Origin: Thalassospira sp. TSL5-1
Lineage (GTDB): Bacteria > Pseudomonadota > Alphaproteobacteria > Rhodospirillales > Thalassospiraceae
Length of the DNA stretch: 64,000 nucleotides
Direction: 5' to 3'
Assembly (NCBI RefSeq): GCF_001907695.1
Contig: NZ_KV880638.1
Coordinates: 372,882 to 436,881, forward strand
Below the pieces are notes generated by a model that was given only the letters and a program-made list of their open reading frames with translations, was not told the DNA's origin and did not search any database. Shown here in pieces: positions 9,325-17,790 of the stretch; position 1 is the first letter of the stretch; each line of letters opens with the position of its first letter. Both the position numbers and the translations under genes were made by a program.

Positions 9325-9356
9325 GCCGCCTTGCGCATGTGCCAGGCGGCTCTTTT
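9325..9356 (+). terminator. Rho-independent terminator after the 159-aa gene
   Basis: Perfect 7-bp stem GCCGCCT / AGGCGGC with a 12-nt loop followed by TCTTTTTG, on the plus strand, about 50 bases after the stop codon. Confidence 0.75.
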
Positions 9357-9373
9357 TGTATTTGGGCACGGGA

Positions 9374-9405
9374 TAAAAAGAACCCGCCCGGTAGGTTGGG
9401 CGGGT
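9374..9405 (-). terminator. Rho-independent terminator of the fatty-acid degradation operon
   Basis: Perfect 8-bp stem (ACCCGCCC 9382-9389 / GGGCGGGT 9398-9405). Read on the minus strand it is followed by TTCTTTTTATCC. It lies 90 bases after the SDR stop codon and is placed to stop transcription arriving from the MerR-to-SDR operon. Confidence 0.8.
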
Positions 9406-9494
9406 CGAGGTCGCGGGCGATTGAGGCCATTCCACAATGGTTTGGCCCCGGTAGGTGGCATTGACGATCACCGCCAATGCCAAGAAAACCTGTA

Positions 9495-10400
9495 TTATGC
9501 GTTAGAAGGCGCGTGATTGTGATATTGCGCAATGACCTTGAGCAATTTGGCGACATGCGGGTCATTGGCACCATTTTTATCGGGCTCGTAAAAGAAATCG
9601 GGATAAGGTTCTTTGCCTGGGGACAGGTTGTAGGATTCCAAATCGGTAATACCGATGGCTTCCAGTACGCATTCATCGGTAAAGAACCCGCCACTTACCT
9701 GCTTTGCCGGGCTGGTCAGGATCGCATGGGCCGCGTCGGCCAGGATTTCCGGTTTGCGGGCCCGGCCTGCTTCAAGGCCGGGGATCATATTAAGTGCGGC
9801 AGTTTCAATCACCGTGACAGGCCATAGCGAATTTACCCCCACGCCTTCATCGGCAAATTCCGCAGCCAGGCCGAAGGTGGCAAGGCTCATGCCATATTTT
9901 GACATGGTATAGGCCGGATGGTTGGCAAACCATTGCGGGCTCATATTGGGTGGTGGCGACATGGTCAGGATATGCGGGTTATCCGATTTCAAAAGATGCG
10001 GCAGGCAGGCCTGGGCACAGGCAAAGGTGGCGCGGGTATTGACCTGGGCCATTAAATCATACCGCTTCATCGGGGTTTTCAGGGTTGGCGTCAGATTAAT
10101 GGCGCTGGCATTATTAACCAGAATATCGATCCCGCCGAACTTTGCCACGGTTTGGGCGACGGCATCGGCAATCTGGTCTTCGTCGCGAATGTCGGTCTTA
10201 AGGGCCAGGGCCTTGCCGCCGGCCTGTTCAATTTCTTCGGCGGCACTGTAAATGGTGCCGGGCAGTTTGGGATGCGGCGTATCGGTTTTGGCGATGATGG
10301 CAATGTTCGCCCCGTCGCGGGCGGCGCGCAGGGCAATTTCCTTGCCAATGCCGCGTGATGCGCCGGTGATGAAAAGGGTTTTGCCGTTAAGGTTGGCCAT
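9495..10400 (-). CDS. SDR family oxidoreductase (HSDL2-like)
   Basis: 301 residues. Rossmann-fold cofactor motif TGASRGIG at residues 13-20, NNASAI in the fourth strand, and catalytic YTMSK (YxxxK). The insertion TKTDTPHPKLPGTIYSAAEEI after the second strand and the C-terminal DFFYEPD region resemble the dehydrogenase part of HSDL2, a peroxisomal/mitochondrial lipid-linked SDR; here no SCP2 domain is fused to it. Last gene of the fatty-acid operon, 75 bases after the hydratase gene. An SCP2 protein is encoded separately at 21613. A role in oxidation of branched or unusual acyl chains is inferred. Confidence 0.85.
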   Translation of the reverse strand: MANLNGKTLFITGASRGIGKEIALRAARDGANIAIIAKTDTPHPKLPGTIYSAAEEIEQAGGKALALKTDIRDEDQIADAVAQTVAKFGGIDILVNNASAINLTPTLKTPMKRYDLMAQVNTRATFACAQACLPHLLKSDNPHILTMSPPPNMSPQWFANHPAYTMSKYGMSLATFGLAAEFADEGVGVNSLWPVTVIETAALNMIPGLEAGRARKPEILADAAHAILTSPAKQVSGGFFTDECVLEAIGITDLESYNLSPGKEPYPDFFYEPDKNGANDPHVAKLLKVIAQYHNHAPSNA

Positions 10401-10475
10401 GTTTCGTCCCCTGATGACTGGTCTGGTTCGTGGTCTTGTGCTGTGCCGATTATGAAACCGGTTGCCATGACCCTC

Positions 10476-11282
10476 TTATTTGCTGTTAAAAACCGGTTTG
10501 CGCTTTTCAACAAAGGCACGAACGCCTTCGCGAAAATCCGGGCTAATGGCACATTCGGCAAAGGCCTCGGCTTCTGCTGCCAGTTGGCTGTGCAAATCCC
10601 TTTCTGGTGCGCTGTTTAACAGCGCCTTGGTTTTTGCCAGGGCCGCACGCGGACCAGCTGCAAGCCGCATCGCCAGTTTTGCCGTGGCCTTTTCAAGCTC
10701 TGAACCCTCCACCACCTGGTTGATCAATCCCAGGCGCAAGGCCTCGTTGGCATCAAATCGGTCGCCCAGCAGGGCAATTTCCTTGGCCTTTTTCATACCA
10801 ACCAGGCGCACCAGCGAATGGGTGGCACCGCCATCGGGCGAGGTGCCGATATGGCAATAGGCCAGGGTGAAAACCGTTTCATCGGTCGCAAGTGCCATGT
10901 CGCAGGCATTGAGAAGGCTGAGGCCAAAACCGGCAACCGCACCGCTGGCACTGGCAATAACAGGGCAGGGCAGATTGACCAGACGGGTGATGATTTCATG
11001 CACCCTGTCGATCATGGCCCGGATTTGCGGCTGGGCTTCGTTTGCGGGGATGGCTCCAAGCTGGTGAAAGAATTTTACATCCCCGCCCGCCATGAAGGTA
11101 CCGCCACTGCCGGTGATAATGACCGCGCCGATATTTTTTATTTCGTTTTCGATTTGGTCCAGGGCCGCCAACAGGCCTGTTACCATTGCATCGTCCAGGG
11201 CATTCATGCGTTCCGGACGGTTCAGGGTTAGTGTGGCAATATCGTTTTCAATTTTCAGCAGAACGGCATCTTGCGATGACAT
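10476..11282 (-). CDS. Enoyl-CoA hydratase/isomerase family protein
   Basis: 268-residue crotonase-fold enzyme. The oxyanion-hole segments are GTFMAGGDVKFF (about residues 61-72) and GAVAGFGLSLLNACDMALA. SPDGGATHSL occupies the place where hydratases carry the catalytic glutamate, and here an Asp-Gly-Gly is seen instead, so it may act as an isomerase or hydratase of unusual specificity. The start at 11282 has GGGGAGGA eight bases upstream; a longer reading from 11420 lacks this. It belongs to the operon between the thioesterase and the SDR. Confidence 0.85.
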   Translation of the reverse strand: MSSQDAVLLKIENDIATLTLNRPERMNALDDAMVTGLLAALDQIENEIKNIGAVIITGSGGTFMAGGDVKFFHQLGAIPANEAQPQIRAMIDRVHEIITRLVNLPCPVIASASGAVAGFGLSLLNACDMALATDETVFTLAYCHIGTSPDGGATHSLVRLVGMKKAKEIALLGDRFDANEALRLGLINQVVEGSELEKATAKLAMRLAAGPRAALAKTKALLNSAPERDLHSQLAAEAEAFAECAISPDFREGVRAFVEKRKPVFNSK

Positions 11283-11382
11283 ATGGGTATCCTCCCCGGC
11301 GGAATGATGAATGGGCCGTTTGCTGATTTCAGGTGTCGGCCTTCTGGAATTGGGTTTAATGACGTTTTGGTTTGGTACTGCG

Positions 11383-11916
11383 TTAAATCGCGCCCAGCCG
11401 TTGTTCAATGGCACTTTCAATATCAGGCCAGCCAGTTAGCCAGGCTGGGACATCGGGCGACGGATCATCAAGCCCCAGTTTTGCGCAAATGTCGGCGGGG
11501 CGGACAACACCCTTTCGGCTGACAAACACTGCCTTGACCACGGCCAGCGCCAGGGTTTTGCCATCGCCGACAAATCGCTGTTCCAGATAAAATCCCTGTT
11601 CATCCCAATACAAGGCCTGCGTTTCAAGGTGAAAACGTTGAAACGGCTTGATCGCGCGTTTGAAACGCATGGTCGAGACCGAAACAACCGGCTGCCATTT
11701 ATGCTTTAACACCAGCCGAAAAATTCCGGAGCGCAGGATCAATTCGGTACGGCCCAAATCCATCAGGGCAAAGTAACGTGAATTGGTCATGTGGATATTG
11801 ATGTCCAGATCCGTCGGCCACGCCCGAAAGGCAATGGCCGACGGGTCCATCGGGTGTATACTTGGCCGCAACCACCCCAAAAATAAAATGCGGATCAAGC
11901 GAAAGATCAAATTCAT
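11383..11916 (-). CDS. Acyl-CoA thioesterase-like hotdog-fold protein (4HBT_2 type)
   Basis: 177 residues. After a short hydrophobic N-terminus (MNLIFRLIRILFLGWL) it carries the hotdog signature DLDINIHMTNSRYFALMDLGR, typical of THEM6/4-hydroxybenzoyl-CoA-thioesterase-like proteins (D-x-N-x-H-M-x-N-x-Y). It is expected to hydrolyse acyl-CoA thioesters or bind them, possibly at the membrane. ATG 11916 is preferred to an in-frame TTG eight codons upstream. The gene lies 62 bases after the acyl-CoA dehydrogenase gene in the same operon. Confidence 0.75.
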   Translation of the reverse strand: MNLIFRLIRILFLGWLRPSIHPMDPSAIAFRAWPTDLDINIHMTNSRYFALMDLGRTELILRSGIFRLVLKHKWQPVVSVSTMRFKRAIKPFQRFHLETQALYWDEQGFYLEQRFVGDGKTLALAVVKAVFVSRKGVVRPADICAKLGLDDPSPDVPAWLTGWPDIESAIEQRLGAI

Positions 11917-11978
11917 CGTCTGCCCCGAATTTGCCGCCAACAGGCGGTTTTAAAAGGAAGTTGCGAAACCGATATAAA

Positions 11979-13763
11979 TTAGAAGGCGTCTTCGTCCATC
12001 GCCATCATGGTTTTGGAACCGGCCATGATAGATGAGAACAGCGCACCGGATTGCGGCATGATGCGTTCCATATAAAACCGGGCTGTTACCAGCTTGGCCT
12101 TATAGAAGCCGTCACTGTCATCATCCTGTTTTTTAAGCGCGATTTCAGCCATGCGCACCCACATGAAGCCAACCGCCACCAGGCCAAACAGGCGGAGATA
12201 TTCGGTTGCGGCGGCCCCGGCTTCATCGGGGTTTTTCATGCCGCGCTGGGCGATTTCGGCGGTAGCCTGTTGCAGGCGCATGAAAGCCTTTGCCAGCGGC
12301 TGGACAAAGTCGCCCAAACCCTCGTCGCTGACATGGGTTTCGATATATTCCTGAACCGGGTGGAAGAAACGGCGCAGGTAACGCCCGGCCTTGGCCCCCA
12401 TTTTACGCCCGACAAGGTCCAGGGCCTGAATGCCGTTTGTGCCTTCGTAAATCTGGGCGATGCGGGCATCGCGCACATATTGTTCCATGCCCCATTCACG
12501 GATATAGCCATGCCCGCCAAAAACCTGCACACCCAGATTGGCGGTTTCGAACCCCCAGTCGGTAAACAGGGCTTTGACGATGGGGGTCATCAATTGCACA
12601 AATTCGTCGGCTTCCTCGCGGGTTTTGGCATCGCCATGATGCTTCATGGTATCAAGGGCACGTGCCACCCAAATTCCCATCGCCCGCGACCCTTCGTTAT
12701 AGGCACGCTGGGTCAGCAACATGCGCCGCACATCGGGGTGAACCAACAGGCTGTCGGCTTCTTTGTTGGGAGATTTCGGCCCGGTCAGGGCACGGCCCTG
12801 CAACCGGTCGCGGGCATAGGCTGCCGCCCCCTGATAGGATGCTTCGCCGATACCAAGCCCCTGAATGCCCACCGAAAGGCGTTCCTGGTTCATCATGGTG
12901 AACATGGCGGGCATCCCCTGATGCGGTTCGCCCACCAGCCAGCCAACGGCGCCGTCAAAGTTCATCACACAGGTGGCCGATGCCTTGATGCCCATTTTAT
13001 GTTCGATCGAACCGCATTTGACACTGTTGCGATCGCCAAGGCTGCCATCTTCATTGACCATGAATTTGGGTACCACAAACAGGCTGATGCCCTTGGTGCC
13101 CTTCGGCGCATCGGGCAGTTTTGCCAGCACCAGATGAATGATATTTTCTGTCAGGTCATGTTCACCGGCGGAGATGAAAATTTTGGTGCCGGTAATGGCA
13201 TAGCTGCCATCATCACGTGGTTCGGCCTTGGTGCGAATAATGCCAAGGTCGGTCCCGCATTGTGGTTCCGTCAGGCACATGGTGGCCGACCAGGTACCAT
13301 CAACAATTTTGGGCAGGTATTTGTCCTTTAATTCATCCGATGCGTGGCTGTGCAAGGCGGCATAGGCCCCAAATGACAAGCCCGGATACATGCCAAAGGA
13401 AAGGTTGGTCGAACAGATCATTTCCTCGACCAGAGCATTCAGGGTTTTGGGCGCGCCCTGGCCGCCATAGGTGGGGTCGCAGGCAATGCCGGTCCAGCCG
13501 CCTTCGGCAAAGGTTTTGTAGGCTTCCTTAAATCCTTTCGGAGTCGTAACAACGCCGTCATCCCAATGGCAGCCTTCCTCGTCGCCGCTGCGATTAATGG
13601 GATGAAGGACTTCCTCGCAAACCTTGGCGGCCTCTTCCAGAACGGCATCAACCACGTCGGGGGTGAAATCCTCGCAACCGGGAAGCTGGTTGATGTCGTT
13701 ATAGTCAAACAGCTCGGTCAGGACGAAACGCATATCGCGCAGGGGTGCTTTAAATTCAGCCAT
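11979..13763 (-). CDS. Acyl-CoA dehydrogenase (FadE-like, long form)
   Basis: 594-residue flavoprotein catalysing the first step of beta-oxidation. Seen in order: N-terminal helical domain; the middle FAD-contact region CLTEPQCGTDLG (about 168-180); the catalytic base in IYEGTNGIQALDLVGRK (E near residue 440); and an extra C-terminal helical domain. The N-terminal YNDINQL-x-G-x-x-DFTPD leader is characteristic of the long acyl-CoA dehydrogenases found beside FadN-type proteins. AAAGGACAG precedes the start. Only 11 bases separate it from the multifunctional gene upstream, which reproduces the B. subtilis fadNAE gene set. Confidence 0.92.
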   Translation of the reverse strand: MAEFKAPLRDMRFVLTELFDYNDINQLPGCEDFTPDVVDAVLEEAAKVCEEVLHPINRSGDEEGCHWDDGVVTTPKGFKEAYKTFAEGGWTGIACDPTYGGQGAPKTLNALVEEMICSTNLSFGMYPGLSFGAYAALHSHASDELKDKYLPKIVDGTWSATMCLTEPQCGTDLGIIRTKAEPRDDGSYAITGTKIFISAGEHDLTENIIHLVLAKLPDAPKGTKGISLFVVPKFMVNEDGSLGDRNSVKCGSIEHKMGIKASATCVMNFDGAVGWLVGEPHQGMPAMFTMMNQERLSVGIQGLGIGEASYQGAAAYARDRLQGRALTGPKSPNKEADSLLVHPDVRRMLLTQRAYNEGSRAMGIWVARALDTMKHHGDAKTREEADEFVQLMTPIVKALFTDWGFETANLGVQVFGGHGYIREWGMEQYVRDARIAQIYEGTNGIQALDLVGRKMGAKAGRYLRRFFHPVQEYIETHVSDEGLGDFVQPLAKAFMRLQQATAEIAQRGMKNPDEAGAAATEYLRLFGLVAVGFMWVRMAEIALKKQDDDSDGFYKAKLVTARFYMERIMPQSGALFSSIMAGSKTMMAMDEDAF

Positions 13764-13774
13764 TTTTCTGTCCT

Positions 13775-16099
13775 TTAGTTCCGCAGCGGTTTGCCGGTCA
13801 GCAGCATCGTTTCGATGCGCGCCAGCGTGCCGGGGTTGCGGGCCAGACGCATGAAGCTTTCACGTTCCAGTTCAAGCATGTCGTCTTCGGAAAGTTCGAC
13901 GGTAACATCGGTGTCGCCGCCAGCCAGAACGGTTGCCAGTTCACCGGCGACCACGCGGTCATAATCGGTGGCTTTGCCCAGGCGGTAAAAACCATCGACG
14001 GCCATTTCAAAGGCCACCCGGGCACTTTCGCCGGGTAGGCGATAAACCATTTCCTCGGGCGGTTCATAGCCTTCAACCATTGCAAGTGCGCGTTTCTTGG
14101 CATCAAACAGCAGACGATTGCGGTTCATGGTGATGCCGTCATCAGGGCGCAGGAACAGGTTTTCCTTGGCCTCATAGGCGGATTTGGCAACGGTCGCGAC
14201 ACTGATGATTTCAAATGCCTTGGCACTGGCCGCCATTGGCCCCTTGGGGAATTTGGGGTTTTCATGCCAGCGGCGGATCATTTCCTTGCATCCACCCCAG
14301 GCCGGAACCAGGCCAACACCGGGTTCGACCAGCCCGATATAGGTTTCCCCATGCGCCTGCACGGCATCGGAATGCAGCACAATTTCGCACCCACCACCCA
14401 ATGCCAACCCGCTGGGTGCGGCCACAACCGGGAAGGGGGCATATTTCAGCGCCTTGTAGGTCATCTGCCCGGTTTCAACCAGATTTTCAATTTCCGGCCA
14501 AACGGCAATATTGGCGGCAAACAGTGCCAAGCCCAAATTGGCCCCGGCAGAAAAATTGCTGCCTTCGTTATAAATGACCAGTGCCTTGTATTGCTTTTTC
14601 ACTGTGCGAATGGCGGATTTCACAATCGCCATGACATCAGCATCCAGCGCATTCATCTTGGTATGGAATTCAAGGCAAACCGCCCCATCGCCAATATCCC
14701 AAAGGGAGGCGGAGCCATTGCCCAGAATACGCTCGGATTTGCGTTTGACGTCTTCAAGCAGCAAGACGCCTTCGGGGCGGGTCACAGCCTGATAGCTGCC
14801 ATCAAAACCCAGATAATGCAGGGTGCCGTCTTCGACCTTGTAAAATGTTTTGCTGGAAGCGCGTTCCAGAAGCGGCGGTACAGCGATACCGTCTTCCTTA
14901 AGCATCGCGATCAGGGCATCAACCCCGATGCTGTCAATCAGCTCGAACGGGCCGGTTTTCCAGTTATAGCCCAGCTTCATGGCGTCATCGACATCGACGA
15001 TGTTCTGCGCGGCTTCTTCGGCAATGAAGGCGGCATAGGCCAGGGTCTTTGCCATCACGGCACGGCCATATTTGCCGCCCTTATCGCCACTTTCCATTAG
15101 AGCACGCGGGTCTTTGCCTGCGGCCTTTACACTTTCAAGGCGGGCCTTTTCGGATTTGGCAAATTCACCCGTTTCGAGATTGACCGATTCCTTGACCTTG
15201 CCACCATCGGCACGGTTGATACGGTAAAAACCACCCTTGCCCTTGCGGCCGGTATAACCATCGGCAATCAGTTTGGAAACCAGCTCTGATTCCCGGTAAA
15301 TGGCGTGGAACGGGTCCGATTTCGGCAGGGCACCGGCCATGCTTGATTGGACATGGGGCATCAAATCCAGCCCGACCAGATCCATCAGGCCAAATACGCC
15401 GGTTTTGGGAATACCAAACGGGCGGCCAATGACACTGTCGGCTTCTTCGACGGTTAATTTGGCATCCATCGCCTCGACCATGGCGGCCTGAATCCAGTAA
15501 ACGCCCAGGCGGTTGGCAATAAAACCGGGCTTGTCATGGCAGACAACGCAGGTTTTACCCAGTTTTTCATCGGCAAAGGCCGCCACCATATCGACCACGC
15601 CGTCATTGGTTTCACCGCTGGAAACCAGTTCCAGCAGGCGCATATAGCGCGGCGGGTTAAAGAAATGGGTGATGATGAAATCACTGGCAAAGCTTGCAGG
15701 CATGCCCTCGATCAGGGTTGCCAGCGGAATGGTCGATGTGTTCGATGACACAACCGAGCCTGCCTTGCGCACCTCGTCGATCTTGCGATACAGGTTCTGT
15801 TTAATATCTAGGCGTTCGATGACGGCTTCGACAATCCAGTCGCAATCGGCCAGTTTGGCCATGTCATCTTCGATATTGCCGCATGTAATCAGTTTTGCCG
15901 CACGCTTGTTCATAAAGGGGGCCGGGTCGGTTTTCAGCATTTTTGCCACCGCGCCCTCGGCTACCGCATTGCGGTTTTTGGCCCCTTCCGGCACGATGTC
16001 AAGCAACAGAACCGGCGTTCCCGAATTGGCGATATGGGCGGCAATCGATGCCCCCATAACACCGGCGCCAATCACGGCGACCTGTTTGATTTCAGCCAT
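13775..16099 (-). CDS. 3-hydroxyacyl-CoA dehydrogenase / enoyl-CoA hydratase (FadN type)
   Basis: 774 residues. The N-terminal NAD-binding dehydrogenase domain starts GAGVMGASIAAHIA and contains the catalytic HFFNPPRYMRLLELV. A crotonase (hydratase) domain follows with FSAGANLGLALF and GLALGGGCEIVLHSD. The order dehydrogenase first, hydratase last is that of B. subtilis FadN and opposite to E. coli FadB. The start codon shares its A with the thiolase stop (TAATG), so the two are translationally coupled; a longer reading from 16147 would overlap the thiolase gene. It carries out steps two and three of beta-oxidation in the cytoplasm. Confidence 0.93.
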   Translation of the reverse strand: MAEIKQVAVIGAGVMGASIAAHIANSGTPVLLLDIVPEGAKNRNAVAEGAVAKMLKTDPAPFMNKRAAKLITCGNIEDDMAKLADCDWIVEAVIERLDIKQNLYRKIDEVRKAGSVVSSNTSTIPLATLIEGMPASFASDFIITHFFNPPRYMRLLELVSSGETNDGVVDMVAAFADEKLGKTCVVCHDKPGFIANRLGVYWIQAAMVEAMDAKLTVEEADSVIGRPFGIPKTGVFGLMDLVGLDLMPHVQSSMAGALPKSDPFHAIYRESELVSKLIADGYTGRKGKGGFYRINRADGGKVKESVNLETGEFAKSEKARLESVKAAGKDPRALMESGDKGGKYGRAVMAKTLAYAAFIAEEAAQNIVDVDDAMKLGYNWKTGPFELIDSIGVDALIAMLKEDGIAVPPLLERASSKTFYKVEDGTLHYLGFDGSYQAVTRPEGVLLLEDVKRKSERILGNGSASLWDIGDGAVCLEFHTKMNALDADVMAIVKSAIRTVKKQYKALVIYNEGSNFSAGANLGLALFAANIAVWPEIENLVETGQMTYKALKYAPFPVVAAPSGLALGGGCEIVLHSDAVQAHGETYIGLVEPGVGLVPAWGGCKEMIRRWHENPKFPKGPMAASAKAFEIISVATVAKSAYEAKENLFLRPDDGITMNRNRLLFDAKKRALAMVEGYEPPEEMVYRLPGESARVAFEMAVDGFYRLGKATDYDRVVAGELATVLAGGDTDVTVELSEDDMLELERESFMRLARNPGTLARIETMLLTGKPLRN

Positions 16100-17235
16100 T
16101 ACATTGCCTCCAGAACCGTCGCGATCCCCTGTCCGCCACCAATGCACTGTGATGCCAGGGCGTATTTTGCACCTTCGCGTTTCATCAGGGCCGCAGCCTT
16201 GCCAACGATACGGGCACCCGTCGCACCCAGCGGGTGGCCAAGGGCAATGGCACCGCCATCGATATTGACGGTTTTGGGATCCAGGCCCAGTTCGGAAATC
16301 GATGCCATCGCCTGGGATGAAAAGGCTTCGTTCAGTTCAACAACACCCAGGTCGGCAGCCGTAATGCCCGCCCGTTTCAGGGCCTTTTTGCTTGCCCCGA
16401 CCGGGCCAATGCCCATGATTTCGGGCAGGCAGCCATCAACGGCGACGGATTTGATGCGCGCAAGTGGCGTTAAGCCATTGGCCTTGGCAAATTCTTCGGA
16501 ACAGACCAAAACTGCAGATGCGCCATCGGTTAATGGCGAGGAGGTTCCTGCCGTGACAACGCCATCTTCCCGGAAGGCCGGTTTCAGGTCAGCCAGACCT
16601 TCGGCGGTGGTGTCACCACGGATACAGCCATCCTGATCCACGGTGCCATCGGGGCCGTTGATGGGAATAATTTCGTCGGTAAATTTGCCGGCCTGTTGGG
16701 CGCTTGCGGCCCGTTTGTGGCTTTCAATGGCAAAGGCTTCCTGATCGGCACGCGACAGGTTCCATTTTTTGGCAACATTTTCGGCGGTATCACCCATGCC
16801 GATATAGGCTTCGGGCATTTCCTTATACAGGGCCGGGTTGGGCATCGGGTTAAAGCCCATCATGGGAACGCGGGTCATGCTTTCAACGCCCGCGCAAATA
16901 AACGCATCCCCCGCGCCAATGGCAATGGCCCCGGCGGCCTGGTGAATGGATTGCATGGAAGACCCGCAGAACCGGTTGACCGTTACCCCGCCAACGGAGC
17001 GCGGCAACCCTGCCAGAAACGTGATCAGGCGGGCAACGTTCAGGCCCTGTTCGCCTTCGGGGAAGGCGCAGCCCAAAATCAGGTCTTCAATCGCGTTCGG
17101 ATCAATCCCGGTACGCTCGACCAGCCCTTTGACAACCTGGGCGGCGAGATCATCGGGGCGCACCTTTGCCAGCGCACCCTTGCGTGCCGGGGTGAAAGGG
17201 GACCGGACATAGCCGGCAATTACTGCATTGGTCAT
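16099..17235 (-). CDS. Acetyl-CoA acyltransferase (3-ketoacyl-CoA thiolase)
   Basis: 378 residues, cytoplasmic, last step of each beta-oxidation cycle. Thiolase catalytic residues are all visible: nucleophile C90 in NRFCGSSMQS, the NEAFSSQ loop, the GHPLGATGAR histidine and the second cysteine in ASQCIGGGQG. Start ATG 17235 follows GGAAGGAAGAT; the longer open frame to 17364 is within the MerR gene and is not credible. It lies 43 bases after the MerR gene and overlaps the FadN-type gene by one base. Confidence 0.94.
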   Translation of the reverse strand: MTNAVIAGYVRSPFTPARKGALAKVRPDDLAAQVVKGLVERTGIDPNAIEDLILGCAFPEGEQGLNVARLITFLAGLPRSVGGVTVNRFCGSSMQSIHQAAGAIAIGAGDAFICAGVESMTRVPMMGFNPMPNPALYKEMPEAYIGMGDTAENVAKKWNLSRADQEAFAIESHKRAASAQQAGKFTDEIIPINGPDGTVDQDGCIRGDTTAEGLADLKPAFREDGVVTAGTSSPLTDGASAVLVCSEEFAKANGLTPLARIKSVAVDGCLPEIMGIGPVGASKKALKRAGITAADLGVVELNEAFSSQAMASISELGLDPKTVNIDGGAIALGHPLGATGARIVGKAAALMKREGAKYALASQCIGGGQGIATVLEAM

Positions 17236-17278
17236 AGCGGATCTTCCTTCCTGAGCGTTTCTGCTATCCGGCGCGGTT

Positions 17279-17686
17279 TCATTCCGCATCCGGATCGAGT
17301 CCTTTTTCTTTGAGTGCATCAATCGACTGTTGTTCGATTTCGCGTAATTCGTCGAGGGTGACATCCAGCGCCTGGCGCTGTTCGGTCAAATCCTTTATCC
17401 GGTGGCGTACCTGGCCCAGCAGCATGCGGATCTGTTCGCTTTGGGTCGGGTCTGCGGCATAAAGATCCAGATAATCTGCAATCTCGCGCAGGCTGAAACC
17501 CAGCCGTTTGCCCCGCAAAATGATCAGCATTCTGGCCCGGTCTGCCCTTGTATAAACCCGGGTGCTGCCGGCACGTTGCGGCGAAACCAGCCCTTTTTGC
17601 TCATAGAACCGGATGGTTCGCGGGGTGACACCCAAATCCTTTGCCAGTTCCGGAACAGTGTAGATTCTGTTGTCTACATTCGGCAT
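17279..17686 (-). CDS. MerR-family transcriptional regulator (LiuR-like)
   Basis: 135 residues. The N-terminal winged HTH is YTVPELAKDLGVTPRTIRFYEQKGLVSPQR, with the RVYTRADRARM wing. A C-terminal coiled coil follows (about 75-125) without the metal-binding cysteines of MerR/CueR. This is the layout of acyl-CoA-responsive MerR proteins such as LiuR, which control branched-chain amino-acid and fatty-acid oxidation in proteobacteria. It is the first gene of the beta-oxidation operon. A palindromic site 46 bases before its start is repeated before fadD, so it likely regulates itself, the operon and fadD. The effector is inferred. Confidence 0.88.
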   Translation of the reverse strand: MPNVDNRIYTVPELAKDLGVTPRTIRFYEQKGLVSPQRAGSTRVYTRADRARMLIILRGKRLGFSLREIADYLDLYAADPTQSEQIRMLLGQVRHRIKDLTEQRQALDVTLDELREIEQQSIDALKEKGLDPDAE

Positions 17687-17731
17687 TTCATGGCCCTATT
17701 GGTACATTATTTTATCTATACGTCAACAAGT

Positions 17732-17745
17732 TTACGTTAACGTCA
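17732..17745. promoter_or_regulatory. Predicted MerR/LiuR-type operator upstream of the MerR-beta-oxidation operon
   Basis: TTACGTTAACGTCA contains the perfect 10-base palindrome ACGTTAACGT, 46 bases before the MerR start codon. The identical 14-mer lies just before fadD (19500-19513). The pattern resembles the TTTACG-CGTAAA sites known for LiuR regulators. Confidence 0.75.
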
Positions 17746-17790
17746 TTTTGATTTTTCTTTTGTGTCATTTTTGGCATTTGCCAACGTCAA

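Noticed and set aside
10091-10561. Long open frames opposite and within the SDR and hydratase genes
   Set aside because: They lie in other frames of well-supported genes, have Pro/Arg-rich composition and lack ribosome sites.
12051-13331. Open frame of 426 codons antisense to the acyl-CoA dehydrogenase gene
   Set aside because: The dehydrogenase on the other strand has all family motifs. The antisense frame is a by-product of GC-rich codons and shows no protein family features.
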